NCBI RefSeq assembly: GCF_017592555.1
Contig: NZ_JAGFNS010000008.1
Location: 196,127 to 260,126 of the forward strand
From: Actinoplanes flavus
GTDB taxonomy: Bacteria; Actinomycetota; Actinomycetes; Mycobacteriales; Micromonosporaceae
Reading direction: 5' to 3'
DNA length: 64,000 nucleotides
In this document: one piece after another, positions 40,868 through 49,454 of the stretch
Layout: each line of letters starts with the position of its first letter
How positions within the stretch are numbered: the first letter of the stretch is position 1
The notes under the pieces: model-generated
Told to the model about the DNA's origin: nothing
The model's input: only the letters and a program-made list of their open reading frames with translations
Database searches by the model: none
Made by a program: the position numbers and the translations under genes

Positions 40868-42630
40868 TGTGCCCTCCCCGCGTCCACCGGCACCTCGACG
40901 AACAGCTCGACGACCCGGTCGCAGGCACCGAGCAATGCCGGGGATGAGGCGATCAGCAGCGTCGAGCGCCCCTGACGGATGTCGCGCAGCCGGCCGGCGA
41001 TGGCATGCTCGGTGACCGAGTCGACCGCGGTGGTCGGGTCGTGCAGCACGAGCACGGGCGCCTCGCCGGCCAGGGCCCGGGCGAGCGCGACCCGCTGGCG
41101 CTGGCCACCGGAGAGGCGGTTGCCGCCCTCGCCGACCGGGACGTCGAGATCGGCTGCGAAGTCGTCGCACGCCGCGGCTCGCAGTGCCGCATCCAGGTGG
41201 GCGGCGTCCACACGCTCGGGGGCGTCGGCGGTGACGGTGAGGTTGCCGCGGAGCGTGCCGCTGAACAACGTCACCCGGTGCGGGGCGACGGTGACCCGGG
41301 AACGGTACTCGGCCGGCAGCAGCTCCCGCGCCGGGAGCCCGTCGAGCCGTACGTCCACCGCGTCGCGTGCCCGCGGGTTCAGTAATGCGTCGGCGATGCG
41401 GGCCGCAGTCCGATCGTCCGTGCGGACTCCGACGAGTTCGCCCGGTTCCACCCGGATCGATGCGCCGTGCCCGGAGATGGTCGGCACGGACACCTCCAGT
41501 GCCGGAAGTAGCGCGACCTCGCACCGGGTCATGTCACCGGGTGCGGGCGTGGGGGTGCCGTCGTCCCGCAGCACGCCGAGGATGCGCACGGCCGAGGCGC
41601 GGGCTCCGGCGAGGTTGGGGATGGACACGTTCGCGATGGACTCGATCTGCGGCAGGAGTGCCTGGGTCAGGCCGACGGCGGCGATCAGCTCGCCGATGCT
41701 CAGCTGTCCGTCGACGGCGAGCCAACCGGCCAGTCCCATCACCGTCGCGACGAACACGCCGGTGACCACCCCGGAGCCCACGAGGAACCGTCCCAGCAGG
41801 CCGGCGTTGCGTTCGGCGCCGGCGAGGGTCTCCTGACTCGCCTGCCGGTACCGTCTGGTCGCCTCCGCCTCGGCGCGCCGGCCGATCCCCTTGACGACGC
41901 GGTAGCCGGCGACGAGGTCGGTGGCCCGCCCGACGGTGGCGGCCAGCAGCTCCTGGTACGCGCGGGTGTCCCGGGAGAACCGCTCGCTGAGCACGCCCAT
42001 CGACCAGACCGCGACCGGCGCTCCGATCAGCACCACGAGTCCGAGCAGCCGGTGCGCCGCCACCAGCGATGCCGCGATGAATGCGATGGCCGCGATCCGC
42101 GCGATCGGCATGATGGCCAGGATCACCGCGTTGGCCAGGCGGGCGACGTCGTTCGTCATCAGCGAGACGACGCCGCCGTCCGGCGCATGGGCGGCGCCGT
42201 CGACCGGATGCAGCACGCCGGTCGACAGGGTGCCCCGGAGCCGGTGTTGCAGCAGCTGCACCGCATAGGCGGTCAGCCGCAGCGAGAGTTTCGCCGCCGA
42301 CGTCAGCGCGACGTACAGGGCGATCAGTGCACCGAGCCACAGCGTCAGCTGTCCCGTGTCCCCGGTCGCCAGCGCCCGGTCGATCGCGAGCCCCATCACC
42401 ACCGGGACCGCCGACTCGCCCACCTGCCACACGATGGCCAGCAGCATCGCGGGAACGCTGACCCGCCGCACCGAGAGGATCACGCGCAGCAGGAACCTGC
42501 CCGGTGTGGTGCCCGCCGGAGCCGCGAACGGCGGGGCCTGGAGCGGCTCGGCGGGTGCGTCCAGGAGGACGGGGAGTCGGCGGGTCAGTGGTCCTCGTCC
42601 CAGTCCCGCCGGATCGGCGTGCGGGTTCAC
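40864..42630 (-). CDS. ABC exporter-fold half-transporter, degenerate half
   Basis: 588 residues, six-segment membrane domain then ATPase domain. The signature LSGGQRQR is perfect, but Walker A is lost (GELVGVRTDDRTAAR), the Q-loop reads VAPHRVTLF without Gln, Walker B is VLVLHDPTTAVD with the key Asp/Glu replaced, and the His switch is ASSPAL. It can therefore supply only its signature to the site of the partner at 39125. GTG at 42630 overlaps the permease stop (GTGA). Strong evidence for an obligate heterodimer. Confidence 0.88.
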   Translation of the reverse strand: MNPHADPAGLGRGPLTRRLPVLLDAPAEPLQAPPFAAPAGTTPGRFLLRVILSVRRVSVPAMLLAIVWQVGESAVPVVMGLAIDRALATGDTGQLTLWLGALIALYVALTSAAKLSLRLTAYAVQLLQHRLRGTLSTGVLHPVDGAAHAPDGGVVSLMTNDVARLANAVILAIMPIARIAAIAFIAASLVAAHRLLGLVVLIGAPVAVWSMGVLSERFSRDTRAYQELLAATVGRATDLVAGYRVVKGIGRRAEAEATRRYRQASQETLAGAERNAGLLGRFLVGSGVVTGVFVATVMGLAGWLAVDGQLSIGELIAAVGLTQALLPQIESIANVSIPNLAGARASAVRILGVLRDDGTPTPAPGDMTRCEVALLPALEVSVPTISGHGASIRVEPGELVGVRTDDRTAARIADALLNPRARDAVDVRLDGLPARELLPAEYRSRVTVAPHRVTLFSGTLRGNLTVTADAPERVDAAHLDAALRAAACDDFAADLDVPVGEGGNRLSGGQRQRVALARALAGEAPVLVLHDPTTAVDSVTEHAIAGRLRDIRQGRSTLLIASSPALLGACDRVVELFVEVPVDAGRAQ

Positions 42631-43700
42631 AGGCGTCTCCTGGCCTCGGTGAACAGCAGCCGGCCCAGATAGCCGCCGCCGAGCATGACGGTGATGATCC
42701 CCACCGGCAGGGGCGTGGGCGCGATGTGCTGGGCGATGTAGTCCGCCGCCAGGCACAACAGCGCGCCGACCAGGGCGGCGGGTGCGAGGGTGATCCCGGC
42801 GGTGCGGGCGAGCCGGCGGGCGATCTGCGGCGCGAGCAGGGAGATGAAGGCGATCGGCCCGGATGCGGCGGTGACGGTCGCGGTCAGCGCCACGCCCACC
42901 GCGATCAGGCCGAGGCGGACGGGCGAGACCCGCACCCCCTGAGAGGCGGCCGCATCGTCCCCCAGCTCCATCTGCCGCATCGGCCGGCTCAACATCGCCG
43001 CCATCAGCAGGAACACGGCGATGCAGGCCCCGCCGATGACCACGCGATCCCACGACACACCGTTGAGCGACCCGGCACCCCACGCGGCCGCGGCCATCGC
43101 CTGCTCCAGCTCGGCTTTGAGGATCAACCAGGTGTTCAGCGAATCGAGCATGGCGGAGACGCCGATGCCGACGATGATCAGCCGGAATCCCTGCACCCCT
43201 CGCCGGTGAGCGAGCAGGTACACGGCGAGGGCGGTGGCCATGCCGCCCACCAGTGCCCCGCCGACCAGCTGCCAGTAGGTGCCGTTGACGACCAGGATCA
43301 CGATCAGCGCTCCGGTGTAGGAGCCCTGGGAGAACCCGATGATGCCGGGGTCGGCGAGCGGGTTGCGCAGGATCGACTGGAAGACCGCACCGGACACCCC
43401 GAGCGCGGCGCCGAACACCAGCGCCGCCGCCACCCGGGGCAGCCGCCACTCGACCACGATGTCGTGGACGAGCCCGGTCTCGCCGCCGGTCAGCGCGGAG
43501 ACCACCTGCCCGGGACCGAGCTGGTACGAGCCGGTCATCAGCGCGAGCACCGCCACGCCCGCGGCCGCCAGCGCGAGCACGGCGCAGACGACGACCGAAC
43601 GCCACTCGAGCCGTACCGCGATCCTCCCGTGCCGCAGCACCAGCACCCGCCGCGCCTCTCCCGCCGAGCGAGGGGGCGCGGACGAAACGCCTGTGCTCAC
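42627..43700 (-). CDS. FecCD-type siderophore permease B
   Basis: 357 residues with nine to ten membrane segments and the FecCD pattern: GAALGVSGAVFQSILRNPLA, DPGIIGFSQG, GASQGV-type loop (ASQGVRVSP) and ASGPIAFISLLAPQIARRL. It pairs with the permease at 43697. GTG at 43700 overlaps that gene's stop and its own stop overlaps the next GTG. No FecE-type ATPase gene is found in the locus. Confidence 0.9.
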   Translation of the reverse strand: MSTGVSSAPPRSAGEARRVLVLRHGRIAVRLEWRSVVVCAVLALAAAGVAVLALMTGSYQLGPGQVVSALTGGETGLVHDIVVEWRLPRVAAALVFGAALGVSGAVFQSILRNPLADPGIIGFSQGSYTGALIVILVVNGTYWQLVGGALVGGMATALAVYLLAHRRGVQGFRLIIVGIGVSAMLDSLNTWLILKAELEQAMAAAAWGAGSLNGVSWDRVVIGGACIAVFLLMAAMLSRPMRQMELGDDAAASQGVRVSPVRLGLIAVGVALTATVTAASGPIAFISLLAPQIARRLARTAGITLAPAALVGALLCLAADYIAQHIAPTPLPVGIITVMLGGGYLGRLLFTEARRRL

Positions 43701-44740
43701 AGTCGGCTCGCCTTCTTCCGCCGCACCAGCACGATGAGGACGGGAGCACCGACGAACGCGGTGACGATGCCGACGGGGATCTCGCTCGGGTGCATGACGA
43801 CGCGCCCGAGGATGTCGGAGGCCAGCAGCAGGATCGGGGCCAGCAGGACGCTGTAGGCGAAGATCCAGCGCTGGTTCGGGCCGACGATCCAGCGAGCCAC
43901 GTGCGGCACCATGAGCCCGACGAAGCCGATCGGCCCGGCGATCGCGGTCGCTCCGCCGGCGAGCAGAGTGAGCGCGATGATCGCGAGGACGCGGGTCCGC
44001 GTCAGGCGGACGCCCTGGGCGGCCGCCAGGTCGTCGCCCAGGGCCATGGCGTTCAGCGAACCGGACACCACGACGGCCAGGACGAGACCCACCACCAGGA
44101 ACGGCACGATCGGCCACACCAGATCGAGTGGCCGGGCCACGATCGAACCGGCGTTCCAGGCCCGCATCACGTCGAACGCGGCGGGGTTGGTCAGCTCGAG
44201 CGCCGACCCGGCGCCTCTGAGCACCGCGCCGATGCAGACCCCGGCGAGCACCATGACCACCGGTGACTGCCCCTGCCGGGTCGCCCCGAGGGCGAGCACC
44301 ATGAGCGTGACGATCAGCGCCCCGGCGAAGGCGAACCACATGTAGCCACCGATGTCGCGGACTCCGAGCAGCCCCACGGCGACGGTCACCGCGAAGGAGG
44401 CGCCCGCGTGGAGGCCGAGGATGCCCGGATCGGCCAGCGGGTTGCGGGTCAGCGCCTGGATCAACGCTCCCGACACGCCGAGCGCCGCGCCGACGACGAG
44501 CCCGGCGACGGTACGCGGCAGCCGGTAGTCACGGATGGCGAACTGATCGATGTCGGCGGACGGATGGAACAGGGCGTCCCACACCACGGACGGTGCGATC
44601 GCCGTCGACCCGATCATCACGCTCAGCACCAGCAGGAGCAGCAGGACCACGAGCGCGACGACCAGCCCGATCAGACGCCGACGCGGTCCGGGCACCGGTA
44701 CGGTGCCCGGACCGTCGTGGCGCAGGGCGAGAGCTGTCAC
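43697..44740 (-). CDS. FecCD-type siderophore permease A
   Basis: 347 residues with the same family hallmarks: GAALGVSGALIQALTRNPLA, DPGILGLHAGASF, LAAAQGVRLT and AGPIGFVGLMVPHVAR. The GTG start at 44740 shares one base with the TAG of the binding-protein gene (TAGTG). Together with the second permease it would form the membrane channel for ferric siderophores delivered by the lipoprotein at 44740-45720. Confidence 0.9.
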   Translation of the reverse strand: MTALALRHDGPGTVPVPGPRRRLIGLVVALVVLLLLLVLSVMIGSTAIAPSVVWDALFHPSADIDQFAIRDYRLPRTVAGLVVGAALGVSGALIQALTRNPLADPGILGLHAGASFAVTVAVGLLGVRDIGGYMWFAFAGALIVTLMVLALGATRQGQSPVVMVLAGVCIGAVLRGAGSALELTNPAAFDVMRAWNAGSIVARPLDLVWPIVPFLVVGLVLAVVVSGSLNAMALGDDLAAAQGVRLTRTRVLAIIALTLLAGGATAIAGPIGFVGLMVPHVARWIVGPNQRWIFAYSVLLAPILLLASDILGRVVMHPSEIPVGIVTAFVGAPVLIVLVRRKKASRL

Positions 44741-45720
44741 TACTTGGCGGGCAGGGTCGCGAGGGCGGTGTCGAGCGAGTCCAGGTAGCGCAGGACGGGC
44801 CCGTAGGAGTTGTTACCGGGGCAGAAGACGCCGAGCGCGCGACCGGAGTTCACGGCGGGCAGCGCCTTCCAGGTGTTGGTCTCGACCACCGGAGCGAACG
44901 GCGCCTTCGGCTTGCCCTCGGCGTCGACCGGATAGGTGATCACGTCGTACTTGGACAGCCCCGCGATCTGCTCGAACGGCAGGGCCGTCCAGCCCAGGGG
45001 GTCCGCACCGGCGGCCGCCTTGGGGAAGTTCATCCCGAGGTCGCCCTGGGCGATTTCGACGCAACCGAAGTCCGCGACGGAGAACGTACCGGGATCGGAG
45101 CTCTCCCAGCGGTCGACGTTGACGAACTCGGTGTCGGCGATGACTTTGCCGTACGTCTCCTTGATCTTGGCGATCTTCTTCTCGAACTCCGCCTTCTGCC
45201 CGCTGAGCCCGCCCGTCACGTTGCCGGCCTCGGCGAGTCCGCCGGCGAGGGCCTTCCATTCGACGTCGAGTCCCCAGAAGACCGTCGGGGCGACCGACGC
45301 CAGCTGCTTCTCGATCCCCTCGAACTCGCTCTTGGGCATCTGGGCCAGGATGACGTCCGGTTTCAGAGCGGCGAGCTTCTCCATGTCGACCTGGTCGCCG
45401 CTGGAACCGAGAATCGTGGCCGCCTCGTACGTGGCCTTCTGTTCCGCGGGGATGAGACCGAGGTCGGAGGCGCCCACCTCGGTGACGCCCACCGGTTTGC
45501 CACCCATGTCGATCAACGGAAGGGTCGTGTTGCCGATCGTGACGATCCGCTGCGGCTCGGCGGGAACCTCGACCGCGCCGTTGCCGGCCGTGACGGTGCG
45601 CTTCTGAACAGTCGTGGCGCCGGTGCCGTCGCCGCTGTTGTCGCCGCAGGCGGAGAGGACGAGCGTGGCACTCAGCAGGGCGGCCAGAGCCGTGCCCCGT
45701 CGCAGAGTTGTCATGGTCAT
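44740..45720 (-). CDS. Ferric-siderophore-binding lipoprotein
   Basis: 326 residues. Signal with lipobox LSAC, then the FepB/FhuD-like fold with long central helix: RIVTIGNTTLPLIDMGGKPV, LKPDVILAQMPKSEFEGIEK and a C-terminal KYDVITYPV region. Two adjacent ATG codons exist at 45720 and 45714; the first is used. It delivers ferric siderophore to the FecCD permeases that follow without a gap. Regulation is expected through the iron box at 47682 if the SIP-fusion gene upstream is cotranscribed. Confidence 0.9.
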   Translation of the reverse strand: MTMTTLRRGTALAALLSATLVLSACGDNSGDGTGATTVQKRTVTAGNGAVEVPAEPQRIVTIGNTTLPLIDMGGKPVGVTEVGASDLGLIPAEQKATYEAATILGSSGDQVDMEKLAALKPDVILAQMPKSEFEGIEKQLASVAPTVFWGLDVEWKALAGGLAEAGNVTGGLSGQKAEFEKKIAKIKETYGKVIADTEFVNVDRWESSDPGTFSVADFGCVEIAQGDLGMNFPKAAAGADPLGWTALPFEQIAGLSKYDVITYPVDAEGKPKAPFAPVVETNTWKALPAVNSGRALGVFCPGNNSYGPVLRYLDSLDTALATLPAK

Positions 45721-45761
45721 GGTTGTGCTTCTCTTTCTCTGTCTTTCGTCGGGGGTGAACG

Positions 45762-47627
45762 TCAGTGGGTGCCGGCCGGCACCAGTTCGTGGACGGTGGT
45801 GCCCCAGCCGACGGTGTGCCGCGCGGCGCGGACGAGACCGGCCCGCGCGATGACGGCGTCGAGTTCGGCGGCGGTACGCAGTCCGGAGCCGTGCACGGTG
45901 AGGGCGAGCAGGTCCGCTTCGCCGTCGTGCTCGTCCAGGTCGTCGGTGTCGAGGAGGTCTTCGACCAGCAGCACCCGGCCCCCGGGCAGGAGGTTCTCGG
46001 CTGCTCGGCGCAGGGCGTGGGCGGCGTCCGCGTCGGCGAGGGTCTTGAACGCGCGGATGACGAACACGGCGTCCGCCGGCGGGCTGGGCTCGAAGACGGA
46101 CTGCCCGGCCACGCTGACCCGGGCACGCTGCCGCTCGTCGGGGATGGTGTCGGGCAGGTCGCGGCGCAGCCAGTCGGCCTGGGCGGGCAGCGCACAGATC
46201 GTCACGTGCAAGCTGTCGTGCGCGGCGACGAACTCCCGGGCCTGGGCGCCGGCGCCGCCGGAGTGGAGCACCAGGTGCCCGACCCCGGCGAGCAGGCCGG
46301 ACTTGGCGATCGGCTCGGCCAGCGAGGCCTGGAACTTCGCCAGGCGTTCCAGGTAGCGGTCCTCGTAGTCCTGCTCGGTCCGTACCTCGGTGAAGGTCTG
46401 CCCGGTGACCGAGGCGTACGACGCCCGGCCGGTGCGAACCGACTCGGTGAGGCCGTGAACGCCGAGCATCTCGCGTCCCACGACCCCGGCGGGGTGCAGG
46501 GAGTCGACGATGAATTCGAGGGTCAGGACCTCGCCCACCGGTGTCAGACCGTAGTGGCCCGGTTCGGTCTCGGTCAGGACGCCCAGGGCGTGCAGGTAGC
46601 GCAGCAGCTTGCCCAGCGCCCGCGCGTCGGCGTCCACCCTGGTGGCCAGGTCCTCGACGCCTGTCACACCGCGGGAGATCAGGTCGGGAACGCCCAGCTC
46701 GACGGCGGTGCGGATGGCGGTCGGGGCGATCAGTTCGGTCAGGTCGTGGAGCTTCTCGAACGGCGTCCTCGTCTTGCCGGGGTCGGGCACCGCCTCGTCG
46801 GTGTCGAGGGTGACGACCTCGCCGCGACGCCAGTACCCGGTGAAGTCGATGTCCTCCTTCGGCATGCCCCGGTCCTCGACCAGGTGGCGCCGGAGGTCCC
46901 GTACCGCCGTGTGTTCCCCGGCGAGCCACGCGAAGGGCCGGCCGTCCCACCAGCCGCAGTTCCGGACCGCGTCGGACAGCAGCCGCGTCGTGCCCGCTTC
47001 GGCGCCGTCGCGGACGAGCCAGGTCACCTCGACGCCGGGCCCCTCGGGAAAGTCCTGGCGATGTTCGTGCTCGGCGATTTCGATGAACACCTGTGCCCGG
47101 GTGTCCGGGCCGATCTCGTCGAGCAGGCGGCCGATCGCGGGAAGCGCGGTGTCGTCGCCCGCCACGAGCAGCCAGTCCGCCCCCGCGGGGAGGGCCTTCG
47201 AACTGCCGGGGCCGGCGAGGTGGATCCGGTCCCCCGGCTGGGCGCGGTACGCCCAGGTCGTCGCGGTGCCCACGCCGTGTCTGACGAAGTCCACGTCCAG
47301 TTCGCCGGCCACCGGATCCCAGCGGCGCACCGTGTAGACCCGCGACAGCGGCCGCGGATCTCTCGGCACCTCGATGCCCTTCTCCTTCTGCACCGGCAGC
47401 ACCGGCTCGGTCTGGCCGGGGTAGCAGAACGCCAGCCGGATGTCGTCGTCGAAGCCCGTCGACGCGAACGCCGGCTGGGGGAAGCCGTTCGACGACGTGA
47501 ACTCGCCGAGCTGCGCGCCGGCCAGCGTGACCCGCCGCATCCCCGGTGTCAGGTCCACCACCCGGACGACCGCGACCTCCCGCAGGGTCACGGGACGCAC
47601 GGTGAGTTGGCGTGAGGTCTTCGGCAT
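45762..47627 (-). CDS. Siderophore-interacting protein fused to a methyltransferase-like domain
   Basis: 621 residues from ATG 47627 (an in-frame GTG at 47657 would add ten). The first 270 residues are a siderophore-interacting flavoprotein: RPLSRVYTVRRW binds FAD, WLLVAGDDTALPAIGRLL starts the NAD(P)H part and WLAGEHTAVRDLRRHL fits the family, so it would reduce ferric siderophore. From about 285 a helical dimerisation domain (FEKLHDLTELIAPTAIRTA) and a class I methyltransferase-like fold of the O-methyltransferase type follow. The SAM loop reads LVLHSGGAGAQA, lacking the usual acidic residue, so catalysis is doubtful. The 41-base gap to the binding protein gene suggests one operon, with the iron box 55 bases upstream of the start. 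Confidence 0.85.
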   Translation of the reverse strand: MPKTSRQLTVRPVTLREVAVVRVVDLTPGMRRVTLAGAQLGEFTSSNGFPQPAFASTGFDDDIRLAFCYPGQTEPVLPVQKEKGIEVPRDPRPLSRVYTVRRWDPVAGELDVDFVRHGVGTATTWAYRAQPGDRIHLAGPGSSKALPAGADWLLVAGDDTALPAIGRLLDEIGPDTRAQVFIEIAEHEHRQDFPEGPGVEVTWLVRDGAEAGTTRLLSDAVRNCGWWDGRPFAWLAGEHTAVRDLRRHLVEDRGMPKEDIDFTGYWRRGEVVTLDTDEAVPDPGKTRTPFEKLHDLTELIAPTAIRTAVELGVPDLISRGVTGVEDLATRVDADARALGKLLRYLHALGVLTETEPGHYGLTPVGEVLTLEFIVDSLHPAGVVGREMLGVHGLTESVRTGRASYASVTGQTFTEVRTEQDYEDRYLERLAKFQASLAEPIAKSGLLAGVGHLVLHSGGAGAQAREFVAAHDSLHVTICALPAQADWLRRDLPDTIPDERQRARVSVAGQSVFEPSPPADAVFVIRAFKTLADADAAHALRRAAENLLPGGRVLLVEDLLDTDDLDEHDGEADLLALTVHGSGLRTAAELDAVIARAGLVRAARHTVGWGTTVHELVPAGTH

Positions 47628-47681
47628 GGTGAGGAACTGCCCTTTCGCGTGGCGCACCCTCGTGAGCAGGAGGGCTGCGGA

Positions 47682-47700
47682 TCAGGTTAGGCTAACCTCA
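47682..47700. promoter_or_regulatory. Iron box (DmdR/IdeR-type operator)
   Basis: TCAGGTTAGGCTAACCTCA matches the 19-bp palindrome TTAGGTTAGGCTAACCTAA of DtxR/IdeR/DmdR regulators at 17 of 19 positions, with perfect inner arms AGGTTAG/CTAACCT. It lies between the divergent SIP-fusion gene (start 47627) and the AraC-type gene (start 47739), so it should repress both when iron is plentiful. Confidence 0.88.
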
Positions 47701-47726
47701 CCTCAAAAGACGTGCGCAGGTCGCCA

Positions 47727-47732
47727 TATAGT
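47727..47732 (+). promoter_or_regulatory. Probable -10 box for the AraC-type gene
   Basis: TATAGT is the best sigma-70-type -10 hexamer in the region, 6 bases before the GTG at 47739. This spacing would make the transcript leaderless, common in actinobacteria. No good -35 is visible; the iron box ends 26 bases upstream, close enough to block polymerase. Confidence 0.5.
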
Positions 47733-47738
47733 TAGGAC

Positions 47739-49352
47739 GTGCTGGGCGTGGATCTGCCTACGCTCGGCACGAGTCGACCGCCGCCGATCCCCCCGGTCCG
47801 GTCGAGCGGCTCATGGGACCAGACCGAGCACCTTCTGTTCTGGGTCCGTACCGGCTCGGCGTGCCTCCGTCTGGAGGGCCATCCGGAGTTTCGCCTCGCC
47901 GAAGGCGAGGGCGTCTGGGTTCCGGCGGACATGGGCAGCCACTGGACGGTCGTCACCGAGCCGGGCACGGTCGCCTTCCCGCTGTTGACACATCCGGGTA
48001 TCGGGACCGGGGCGTTGTCGGAGCCGAGGCGGTTCGTGGTTCCCGACGGCTGGCAGGACTGGCTGATCCAGCACTTCAACCTCATGGTCACGCCGCTCAC
48101 CGGCCACGGTTACTCCCAGGATGTGCTCGTCGATCTGTTCCGCGGCTCCGATCGGCGACCGCCTGCGCGAAGCGGGGACACCGAGCCGTGCCCGGTCGGT
48201 CCGCCGGCCATGCCGAGAGCCGCCGGGGCCCGGGAGGTGGCCGACGAACTGCTCCGCAATCCCGCGCTCGACCTCACCGTCGCCGAGTGGGCGGCCCGGG
48301 TGCTGTCCAGCCCGCGCACCCTGCTCCGCGACTTCCGCGCCGGCACCGGGCTGACCTTCGAGCAGTGGCGGCTGCGCTGCCGATTGAGCGCGGCCGTCGA
48401 GTTCCTGGTCGCCGGTTACGGCGTCGACCAGGTGGTCGCGCGGGTGGGCTTCACCAGCCGCAACGGATTCGCCCGCGCGTTCAAGCAGCAGTTCGGGTCG
48501 ACTCCCCACGAGTTCAGCCGTGCGCTCTCCGCACGGCAGGCCAGCGGTGACCTCTCGCAGCACGCGACGGCCGCGCGCCAGGCCGACGACCTCGTCACGT
48601 TGCTGCGGGAAGGCCGCACCTCACCCGCCGCGCCCGCGTTGCTGCCGGCGACCCGCACGCCCCCGCACACCAACGATTTCCACGTGCTCTGCTGGGCGTA
48701 CCGCGGCAGCGGACACCTGGACATCGGCGATCGCCGTTACGAGTGGGGCCGGGGCGGCGCGATCTGGATCCCGGCCGGTGTGGAGCACACCACGGGGGTC
48801 CGCGAGAACTCGATCTCCCTGTCGCTCGGGAACGCCACCACCGACGACCTGCGACTGACCGTGCCGCTGCAGGCCCAGTTCTCGCCCGACTGGGACGACT
48901 ACCTGATGTTCTGCGCCATCAGTGCCCGTACCCCGGTGCGCCCGGACGACCACGACCCCGGCCATGTCCTCGATCTGTTCGCCGAGCACGTCGCCGCGCA
49001 GCGAGCGCTGTCGGTGCCGATGCCGACCGACCCCCGGGCACGCAGAGCGGCCATGGACTACCTGCGCCGCATCGGCACTTCCGGCGGGCCGGCGTTCGAC
49101 GTGCCCGCCGACATCCACCGAACCTTCCGCGAACAGACCGGAATGCCGTTCGCCCGCTGGCGCTACGCCGCCCGCATGCGCATAGCCCGCGACCTGCTCG
49201 GCGGCGGCGCCAAGCCCAGCGCCGTCGCCCGCCGCGTCGGCTACGCCCACCTGCCGACGTTCAGCTCCGCCTTCACCCGCTTCCACGGCCTCTCCCCACG
49301 GGACTACGCAGCACGCCGGGGCGACCGGCAGGACGGCCACCCGCCGGAGTGA
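47739..49352 (+). CDS. Double AraC-type regulator (two cupin-HTH units in one chain)
   Basis: 537 residues, about twice a usual AraC protein. Cupin-like domain 1 (about 25-110), AraC HTH 1 (about 162-258: LTVAEWAARVLSSPRTLLRD and GVDQVVARVGFTSRNGF), cupin-like domain 2 (about 305-400: GRGGAIWIPAGVEHTTG) and AraC HTH 2 (about 430-522: PSAVARRVGYAHLPTFSSAF). The first helix pair of the second HTH is eroded. Start is GTG 47739; GTG 47748 is an alternative. Located across the iron box from the siderophore operon, so it likely activates that operon under iron limitation. Confidence 0.85.
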   Translation: MLGVDLPTLGTSRPPPIPPVRSSGSWDQTEHLLFWVRTGSACLRLEGHPEFRLAEGEGVWVPADMGSHWTVVTEPGTVAFPLLTHPGIGTGALSEPRRFVVPDGWQDWLIQHFNLMVTPLTGHGYSQDVLVDLFRGSDRRPPARSGDTEPCPVGPPAMPRAAGAREVADELLRNPALDLTVAEWAARVLSSPRTLLRDFRAGTGLTFEQWRLRCRLSAAVEFLVAGYGVDQVVARVGFTSRNGFARAFKQQFGSTPHEFSRALSARQASGDLSQHATAARQADDLVTLLREGRTSPAAPALLPATRTPPHTNDFHVLCWAYRGSGHLDIGDRRYEWGRGGAIWIPAGVEHTTGVRENSISLSLGNATTDDLRLTVPLQAQFSPDWDDYLMFCAISARTPVRPDDHDPGHVLDLFAEHVAAQRALSVPMPTDPRARRAAMDYLRRIGTSGGPAFDVPADIHRTFREQTGMPFARWRYAARMRIARDLLGGGAKPSAVARRVGYAHLPTFSSAFTRFHGLSPRDYAARRGDRQDGHPPE

Positions 49353-49454
49353 CGGGACGTCGGCGTCCGTCCGTGACCGCGCGGACCACCGGAAATACGT
49401 TTCTCCGATGGCGTGCGCTCCCTAGGATCTCCGGTGATCAGGGGAGATGACACG

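Noticed and set aside
39125-42630. Antibiotic exporter as function of the ABC pair
   Set aside because: Possible by fold, but its continuous overlap with siderophore permease and binding-protein genes makes an iron role more likely.
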